Assembly: GCA_035533095.1 (NCBI GenBank)
Contig: DATLUM010000138.1
Coordinates: 1 to 64,000 of the forward strand
Direction of reading: 5' to 3'
Source: Acidimicrobiales bacterium
Lineage (GTDB): Bacteria; Actinomycetota; Acidimicrobiia; Acidimicrobiales; Palsa-688
DNA: 64,000 nucleotides
In this document: piece by piece, positions 58,658 to 64,000 of the stretch
Numbering within the stretch: position 1 is the first letter of the stretch
Layout of the letters: the number at the start of each line of letters is the position of its first letter
Notes under the pieces: model-generated
Database searches by the model: none
The model's input: only the letters and a program-made list of their open reading frames with translations
Told to the model about the DNA's origin: nothing
Program-made: the position numbers and the translations under genes

Positions 58658-60838
58658 CGTTTCAGAGTCGGCGGCCGTGTGGTCGCTGGAACTCACGCCG
58701 ACCTGCTCTTCATCTCGGTCGGGCTTGTCCGGGGCGTGAGGCACCAGGACTATCACGTGGTCACCCGGGCGTAGAACCGTGTCGGCATTGACGACGCGGG
58801 TTCGGTGGCGGTGCCGCACCGCCACAGGTGTGGTCTCAGCAGGCCAGTCGATGTCCTGAAGGCGGCGCTCGGCTCCGGGCATGGTCGCGGAGAGGGCGAC
58901 CTCCAAGATCTCGTAGCCGGGGAGGGGTGAAGGCGGCACCCGTGCGGAGGCGGCGGGATCGGGGGTCGCCCACTCTGCTGCGACGTTGCCTTGGGAAGCA
59001 TCGCGCGGGTAGCTGAGAAGCCGGTTCGACATCGCCTGTATCACGTCGTGACTCGTGATCCACCCGACGATCCTGTTGCGGTCCTCCGACAGGACGGGCA
59101 GCCCGTCAGGTCCGTACAGCACGAGCTGGCGCAAGGCGTGCTCGAGGGTCTCGTCCGGGAAGAGTGCCTGGGGGCTGCGCCGCTCGATCAAATGCCCCAG
59201 GTCGGCAGCCCAGTCCTCGCTCACGGCGCCGTTCTTCAAATCGACTTGACGCCGTTCCTCGGCGGCGACGGCTATACCGGGGATATCGCCTCCCGGGATG
59301 GGTTTCATCGTTTCGGAGACCGTCAGTGTCTGAAGCAGGCTGGCGGGGCGAGGCCGTTCGATGTCGGTCCCTCGCCGGAGCAGCTTCGTCGTGTAGATGG
59401 TCCCGTGGCTGAGCCGCTTGGACAGGCCCGCCGAGATCCCCGCTGCGAGCATCACCGGCAGGGTGAGGCTGAAGTTTCCGGTCATCTCGACCACGCTGGC
59501 CATCGCGGTGAGCGGTGCCTGGGCGGCGCTCGCGAACACCGCGCCCATCGCGATGACCCCATAGATGGCCGGTGATCCCACCCCGGTACCGAACAGATGC
59601 CGTGCGATCTCACCGAACGCCGTACCTGCCATCGCCCCGGTGAACAGAGATGGGGCGAACACGCCGCCCGAACCCCCGATGCCGATGGTCAGGCTGGCGG
59701 CGACCATCTTCGCGACCGTGAGAACGACCAGGAGCCACAACACGACGTGGCCGCTGATCGCCAGGTCCATGACCGGGTAGCCCACCCCGTACATCTGCGG
59801 GAGTGCGAGCAACAACGCGCCCAGGACGACCCCACCGACGGCAGGCCGAGCCCATTCGGGCCGGCCGTGCCAAGCCTTGTCGCAGAAGTCTTCGATCTTG
59901 TACAGCACGGTCTTGAAGCCCACGCCGAGCAATCCTGCGATCAAACCCAGCAGGGCGACGAGGAGGAAGTTGTAGTCACCGACCAGATTCAGGTCGTGGG
60001 GGATCTCGGTGAAGAACGGGGCGGAGCCGAAGAAGGCCCGGCTGATCAGATCGGCGCCGGCGGCCGACAGGATCGCGGCGAACACCGCGTCGATCGACAA
60101 CTCTCTCAGGATCAGCTCGAGGCCGAAGAACACGCCGGTGATCGGTGCGTTGAACGTCGCAGCGATACCGCCGGCGGCACCGCATGCGACCAGGACGCGC
60201 AGCCGGGTCTCGGACATGCGCACCACTTGGCCGAGGCTCGACGCCAGCGCGGAGCCGATCTGCACGATCGGTCCCTCCCGGCCGACCGACCCGCCGACAC
60301 CGATGCACAGGGCGGAGGCCAGCGCCTTGACCACGGTGACCTGGGGACGGATGCGCCCTCCGTCCTCGGCCACGGCGATCATCACTTCCGGCACACCGTG
60401 GCCTCGGGCCTCCCGCGCGAAGCGTTGGATCAAAGGCCCGTAGATCAGCCCGCCCAGGACCGGCACGACCAGCAGGAATCCCGTGCCCAGCCAGGGCAGG
60501 TGCAGGCTGCCGACCCTTCCCTGCTGGCCGAACTGCTGGTGACCGGTGGCCAACCAGGTGAACTCGAAGATGAGCCACCGGAAGCCTACGGCCCCCAGCC
60601 CGGCGCCCGCCCCCACAGCGAGAGCCATCACGATCATCCCTGTGCGCGACGCCCGTAACCAGGCCGAGAGACGAGCTAGCGGCCCATCCGCAAGGTCTTG
60701 TCCAGGCTGTCTTCCGGACTGATTTCCTGACTGATGGCCAGGAGCAAATCCTCCGTCACCGTTGGATGAGCTGGATGTCGAGCGTCCGGGGCCGCGGTCC
60801 TCTCGAATCGCTCTCAACCTCTCCTCCTCGGCGCTCAC
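58649..60838 (-). CDS. ClC-type anion transporter with CBS and RCK_C domains
   Basis: 729 residues, about 12 helices in residues 60-470. Selectivity-filter motifs are EARGHGVPEVM, GGSVGREGPIVQIG (with the gating Glu) and GGSGGVFAPSLF; a Tyr in IYTTKLLRR is in place of the central tyrosine. The exchanger's second proton glutamate looks replaced by Leu in FFGLELILRE by eye alignment. The cytoplasmic end has a CBS-like pair (about 490-620) and a TrkA-C/RCK_C-like domain (about 650-715). The first 50 residues are disordered. Start GTG at 60838. Confidence 0.88.
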   Translation of the reverse strand: MSAEEERLRAIREDRGPGRSTSSSSNGDGGFAPGHQSGNQSGRQPGQDLADGPLARLSAWLRASRTGMIVMALAVGAGAGLGAVGFRWLIFEFTWLATGHQQFGQQGRVGSLHLPWLGTGFLLVVPVLGGLIYGPLIQRFAREARGHGVPEVMIAVAEDGGRIRPQVTVVKALASALCIGVGGSVGREGPIVQIGSALASSLGQVVRMSETRLRVLVACGAAGGIAATFNAPITGVFFGLELILRELSIDAVFAAILSAAGADLISRAFFGSAPFFTEIPHDLNLVGDYNFLLVALLGLIAGLLGVGFKTVLYKIEDFCDKAWHGRPEWARPAVGGVVLGALLLALPQMYGVGYPVMDLAISGHVVLWLLVVLTVAKMVAASLTIGIGGSGGVFAPSLFTGAMAGTAFGEIARHLFGTGVGSPAIYGVIAMGAVFASAAQAPLTAMASVVEMTGNFSLTLPVMLAAGISAGLSKRLSHGTIYTTKLLRRGTDIERPRPASLLQTLTVSETMKPIPGGDIPGIAVAAEERRQVDLKNGAVSEDWAADLGHLIERRSPQALFPDETLEHALRQLVLYGPDGLPVLSEDRNRIVGWITSHDVIQAMSNRLLSYPRDASQGNVAAEWATPDPAASARVPPSPLPGYEILEVALSATMPGAERRLQDIDWPAETTPVAVRHRHRTRVVNADTVLRPGDHVIVLVPHAPDKPDRDEEQVGVSSSDHTAADSETGK

Positions 60839-60886
60839 CAGAGCCGGTGCCAGGGTGCGTACAAGTAAGCATGCTACCAGACTGTC

Positions 60887-60896
60887 GTACTAGTAC
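60887..60896. promoter_or_regulatory. GTACTAGTAC palindrome upstream of the ClC gene
   Basis: A perfect 10-bp palindrome in the 113-base gap between the ClC gene and the UBP zinc-finger gene, in an AT-rich spot. On the minus strand TTGTGT and TAGCAT with an 18-base spacer flank it, making a possible promoter with the palindrome as operator. Confidence 0.45.
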
Positions 60897-60951
60897 ACAA
60901 AGCTGGTCGAGTGGCGGGCCGAGTCTTCGTCGCCAGCCTCGCCGTGCTGCG

Positions 60952-61248
60952 CTACGGGTGCGATGGAGCGGCCGGCGCACCGTCCAGCTCGAACATCAAC
61001 TCGTCCGGGTAGCACCACCACCAGTCCTCGCCCGGCTCGTACGAGCGGATCAGCGGGTGGTCGGGGTGTTCGTGCCAGTGAGCCGTGGCGTGGCGGTTCG
61101 GGGAGTTGTCGCAGCACCCGACGTGCCCGCAGCGCATGCACAGGCGCAGGTGCACCCAACTCCCGCCGATCCGGAGGCAGTCCTCGCAGCCATCGCTCGA
61201 GGGGTTGACCTCCTGCGCGGTGTCGAGGTGGCTGCAAGTCTGAGGCAT
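60952..61248 (-). CDS. UBP-type zinc finger protein
   Basis: 98 residues from the ATG at 61248 with GGAGGGAG upstream. UBP zinc finger: C-SH at the N-terminus, [35 protein letters not shown], which supplies the cysteines and histidines of the fold (two or three zinc ions). Actinobacterial UBP-type zinc-finger proteins of this length are known by family only; some link to ubiquitin-like tags, but here no partner is present. Function unknown. Confidence 0.88.
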   Translation of the reverse strand: MPQTCSHLDTAQEVNPSSDGCEDCLRIGGSWVHLRLCMRCGHVGCCDNSPNRHATAHWHEHPDHPLIRSYEPGEDWWWCYPDELMFELDGAPAAPSHP

Positions 61249-61394
61249 CGCACTCCCTCCGGGCCAAGGACCGACCCGGTGATACCACACACCGCTCCTG
61301 TACACGGCAACACGCCGGGCGAGGCACCCCACGTGTGCTTCGAACGCCTGGCGCTAGGGTGCATCCCGGTGGTGGCCCAAGAGACTCCTCGACC

Positions 61395-61904
61395 ATGACC
61401 GAGCCGCCGATCCATCCCGACCTTGGGCCTCTCGCCGGCCTACTCGGAACCTGGTTGGGCTCGGGCCGCGGCGACTACCCGACGATCGAGCCGTTCGAAT
61501 ATCACGAGACGGTCACCTTCACCCACGCCGGCAAGCCTTTCCTTATATATACGCAGCGCACGGCGGACGCCCGCGACGGCAAGCTCCTCCACGGCGAGAC
61601 CGGCTACTTCCGTCCGGTGGGGAAGGCCCGGGTCGAGATCGTGATCGCGCAGCCGAGCGGCATAGTCGAGGTGTTGGAAGGCCATTTCGACGGGACGACC
61701 ATGAAGGTGCGGTCCACGCATGTCGGGCGCACTTCCACGGCCAAGGAAGTGACCGAAGTCGAGCGCGACATCACCTTCGCCGGCGACACGCTTCGCTACG
61801 AGCTCCGGATGGCGGCCGTCGGGCAGCCGCTGCTGTACCACCTGTCGGCGACCCTGCAACGCTCTGAAGCGCCGGCGGGCCATGGTTCGGCGGCCGTCGC
61901 CTAG
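61395..61904 (+). CDS. Nitrobindin heme-binding beta-barrel protein
   Basis: 169 residues from the ATG at 61395. FABP-like ten-stranded barrel of the nitrobindin/THAP4 family: [50 protein letters not shown], and the C-terminal [10 protein letters not shown] carrying the axial histidine that binds ferric heme. These proteins bind nitric oxide or peroxynitrite-type ligands through heme. Divergent from the UBP gene with a 146-base gap. Confidence 0.92.
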   Translation: MTEPPIHPDLGPLAGLLGTWLGSGRGDYPTIEPFEYHETVTFTHAGKPFLIYTQRTADARDGKLLHGETGYFRPVGKARVEIVIAQPSGIVEVLEGHFDGTTMKVRSTHVGRTSTAKEVTEVERDITFAGDTLRYELRMAAVGQPLLYHLSATLQRSEAPAGHGSAAVA

Positions 61905-61947
61905 GCTCGGCGGTGCCAATTAGCCGACCTGACGGGGGTTTTCGCTG

Positions 61948-62847
61948 TTGAAGAACACGGTTGATCTTCCAGGCGGGAGGCGCGCGAGCTACCAGGTCGT
62001 GGGCAACGGGCGACCGACGTTGATGTTCCCCGGCGGCCCCGGCTTCGCTGCCGATTACATGCTCCCGGACGCGGAGATGTTCGCGGACGTGCTGCAGAGC
62101 TACTTGATCGACCCGCACGGATCGGGCGAGTCGACGCCTCCGCTGGACCCGGTCGAGTACACGCCGGAAGGTCATGCCGCCTTTTACGAGGAGGTGCGCC
62201 AAGCGCTCGGGTTGCAGGACGTGATTGTGTTCGGCCACTCCTTCGGGGCGATCACCGGGCTTGCTTACTGCGGGATGTACCCGGGGGCGGTGAGCCGTCT
62301 TGTTTGCGTAGCGGGGAGCGCGGCGAGCGGTGAGGCCACCGGCGCGGGACCCGGCTCGGGCATCGAGCAGCAGTGGGAGAGCGCGCTGAGCCGCCACAGC
62401 GACGCCGAGTGGTACCAAGAGGCCCGGTCGATCCTCGACAGCTGGACCGAGCGCGTGCTGGCGACCAACAACCCCGCCGAAGTCGAACAGATGATGGTCA
62501 CCGTCCTTCCGCTCTACACCGCCCACCCGGAGAAGCCGGAGGTGGCACAGGCGCTGCGGGCGATGGACGAGTATCTGACCGCCGACCTCGCGTGCATGAA
62601 GGCGTGGGAGAGCGGCGTGTACCAGAGCTTCGACCTCCGCACCCTGGTGCAGCGGATCCAGTGCCCCACGCTCGTGGTCGCCGGCGAGCTCGATTTCATC
62701 TGCGGGCCGCCGAGCGCAGAGCTCATCGCCGAGACGATCGACGACTGTCAGAAGGTCGTCATCCCCGACTGCGGGCACATCCCCGTCTGCGAGGCGCCGG
62801 CTGTCTACCGCGAAGCGGTCGAGAAGTTTCTGAAGGCCGGCGCCTAA
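61948..62847 (+). CDS. Alpha/beta hydrolase, proline iminopeptidase-like
   Basis: 299 residues, TTG start at 61948 (no ATG or GTG suits). Features: LMFPGGPGFAADYML (oxyanion region, HGGPG variant), DPHGSGESTPP, VFGHSFGAITGLAYCGMYPG with the nucleophile Ser (about residue 101), and the acid and base in VAGELDFICGP and PDCGHIPVCE. Resembles proline iminopeptidases and lipolytic hydrolases. Substrate unknown. It follows the nitrobindin gene after 43 bases, same strand. Confidence 0.9.
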   Translation: MKNTVDLPGGRRASYQVVGNGRPTLMFPGGPGFAADYMLPDAEMFADVLQSYLIDPHGSGESTPPLDPVEYTPEGHAAFYEEVRQALGLQDVIVFGHSFGAITGLAYCGMYPGAVSRLVCVAGSAASGEATGAGPGSGIEQQWESALSRHSDAEWYQEARSILDSWTERVLATNNPAEVEQMMVTVLPLYTAHPEKPEVAQALRAMDEYLTADLACMKAWESGVYQSFDLRTLVQRIQCPTLVVAGELDFICGPPSAELIAETIDDCQKVVIPDCGHIPVCEAPAVYREAVEKFLKAGA

Positions 62848-62900
62848 AACGGTTCGCGCCAGCGCGACGACCGCGGCTCAGCAGCGCTCGGTCAGTGCCG

Positions 62901-64000
62901 CTAGGACGGATCCGCGCGTGCCTCACGGCACATGTCAGGAAGCTTTGTGAGGATGTCGCGTGCCTCGGCCGCGTCGCGATCGCGCGCGACGCAGAACACA
63001 CTGCGCCCAGCGGTGTCGAGATGGATACTCGCTAGACGGAGCCGTCGTTGAAGCGGACCCTCGGTCCAACGCATGCTCTGTACCTTCGCCAGCGGGACCC
63101 GGTCGGTGACGTGCCGCAGTCGCCCGCTCGTCGTGATGACGTAGCGCGGGTTGGCAGCGAAGGAGAGATTGCGGAACCGCAGCGGTGCCTTCCAGCGCGC
63201 CCGCTTCGGAGGCGGGACCGGGTTCGCAGGCACGCCCGGCATCACGAGGTTCACGAGCCAGTCGGCTTCCTCGCGCGTTCCGACAGGGATGAGTGCCTTG
63301 CCGGCTCGGCGCGCCGCTCGGTTCTGGCGGCCTGACACGTTGCGGCCGGCGACGTCGGCTTCGACGCGGACCCAGCCGAAGGGTCGCCACAGGACGGGCT
63401 GGATCGTGCGTAGCGCCTGGATGCGTCCCCACGGGATGGTCTCCGCGCTGGTCTGAATCAGGCCGGTGCGGACGTGCAGTCCGTCACGTCCGGTTCCGAG
63501 GCTCAGGCGGTACTCGCCGTTGAAGCGGGTCCACATGGCGGCGAGAAAGGCGAGGATGGTGCTCGTCGATCCGGCGAAGGCGCCACTGGCGGCGGAGGGT
63601 GCCGCGACAGCGACGCAGACGAGTACCACCACGATGACATACACGTACAGCGCAGCGCTGCTGGTGAGGATCGAGCCGACGAGGCGCGCAGGGTCGACCG
63701 TGAAGAGAGGGGTGAAGTCGATCGCGGCTGTGGGCTGCGGCGCCGGTGCGGCCGCCTCGACGGCAGACGTACGCCTCCGCAACAACTCGGCCCTCACGGC
63801 CTCGGCGTACGGCGCTGGCATGTAGGCGAGACGGCCGGTCGAGCGGCTCCCCGACGCCATGCGGATCCGCAGCTCGGCCAGGCCGAACATGCGCGCCAGG
63901 CCGGGGCTCACGATGTCGATCGCCTGGATCTGGGAGAACGGGAAGCGCAGCGACTGCCGGCGCAGCAGGCCGGTCTCGATCTGCAGCGCGCCGTTGGCGA
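62901..64000 (-). CDS. Partial membrane protein with bacterial PH (YdbS-like) domains
   Basis: The frame is open at the right edge: reading in from 64000 it begins ANGALQIETGLLRRQSLRFP, so the start lies outside. About 366 codons are visible. A YdbS/bPH2-type domain with QIQAIDIVSPGLARMFG and LRIR occurs near the edge, two membrane helices (SSAALYVYVIVVVLVCVAVA and a following one) in the middle, and further bPH2-type repeats with IPWGRIQALRTIQPVLWRPFGWVRVEA and VPLAKVQSMRWTEGPLQRRLRLASI. Such proteins are of unknown function; the paired gene (a shorter PH protein) would lie beyond the window. Confidence 0.85.
   Translation of the reverse strand, partial: ANGALQIETGLLRRQSLRFPFSQIQAIDIVSPGLARMFGLAELRIRMASGSRSTGRLAYMPAPYAEAVRAELLRRRTSAVEAAAPAPQPTAAIDFTPLFTVDPARLVGSILTSSAALYVYVIVVVLVCVAVAAPSAASGAFAGSTSTILAFLAAMWTRFNGEYRLSLGTGRDGLHVRTGLIQTSAETIPWGRIQALRTIQPVLWRPFGWVRVEADVAGRNVSGRQNRAARRAGKALIPVGTREEADWLVNLVMPGVPANPVPPPKRARWKAPLRFRNLSFAANPRYVITTSGRLRHVTDRVPLAKVQSMRWTEGPLQRRLRLASIHLDTAGRSVFCVARDRDAAEARDILTKLPDMCREARADPS

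Overview
The window is GC-rich, densely coded bacterial chromosome with frequent GTG starts, ATGA stop/start overlaps and actinobacterial-style gene families (a large set of MacB/FtsX ABC systems, DUF1345, a Zur 7-1-7 operator, a UBP zinc-finger protein, nitrobindin). It looks like a member of the Actinomycetota, perhaps near Acidimicrobiia; the class is an inference from gene content only. I see no rRNA, tRNA, CRISPR array, insertion sequence or phage module.

Layout. 1-3248: edge of an unknown minus-strand gene, a DUF1345 membrane protein, a DUF1326/DUF2182 pair, and a SpoU rRNA methyltransferase. 3281-4891: secreted alpha/beta hydrolase. 5016-8961: zur facing a four-gene zinc ABC importer operon across a palindromic operator. 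8954-12601: a 37-residue basic protein, a solitary mreB, two small zinc-ribbon proteins, a glycosyltransferase. 12723-16481: cold-shock protein, an S18 ribosomal-protein paralogue with an acidic tail, a DEAD-box helicase and a group 2 sigma factor. 16504-28990: a detoxification island in which a methyltransferase and sulfur genes (TauE/SafE exporter, MBL-rhodanese fusion, ArsR-type regulator with a perfect palindrome, DUF302, thioredoxin, MMPL transporter) are followed by arsenic genes (arsC, acr3, arsI, arsR) and more sulfur genes (DsrE-like, TusA, SQR-like flavoprotein, second TauE/SafE). 29044-34692: two ABC exporter modules around an alcohol dehydrogenase pseudogene, a minisatellite and a phosphoribosyltransferase-hydrolase fusion. 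35024-40453: a tightly coupled operon of acyl-CoA synthetase, E1 alpha, E1 beta, E2 and an acyl carrier protein. 40552-45843: GNAT protein, then an avidin-family protein followed by an MFS exporter, a quinone oxidoreductase and another MFS transporter. 45860-53740: secreted CocE-type hydrolase, acyl-CoA dehydrogenase, GGDEF protein, SpoIIE-type phosphatase, acyl-CoA ligase. 53879-58599: MacB-type exporter behind a 13-bp inverted repeat, EAL protein, TetR regulator. 58649-64000: ClC-type anion transporter with CBS and RCK_C parts, UBP zinc-finger protein, nitrobindin, alpha/beta hydrolase, and the start-less end of a bacterial PH-domain protein.

The observations I find most worth a second look are the streptavidin-like protein without a signal peptide (41626-42012), the acyl carrier protein built into a 2-oxoacid dehydrogenase operon, the mixed sulfur/arsenic island with its perfect ArsR-type operator, and the stand-alone S18 with a 75-residue acidic tail.
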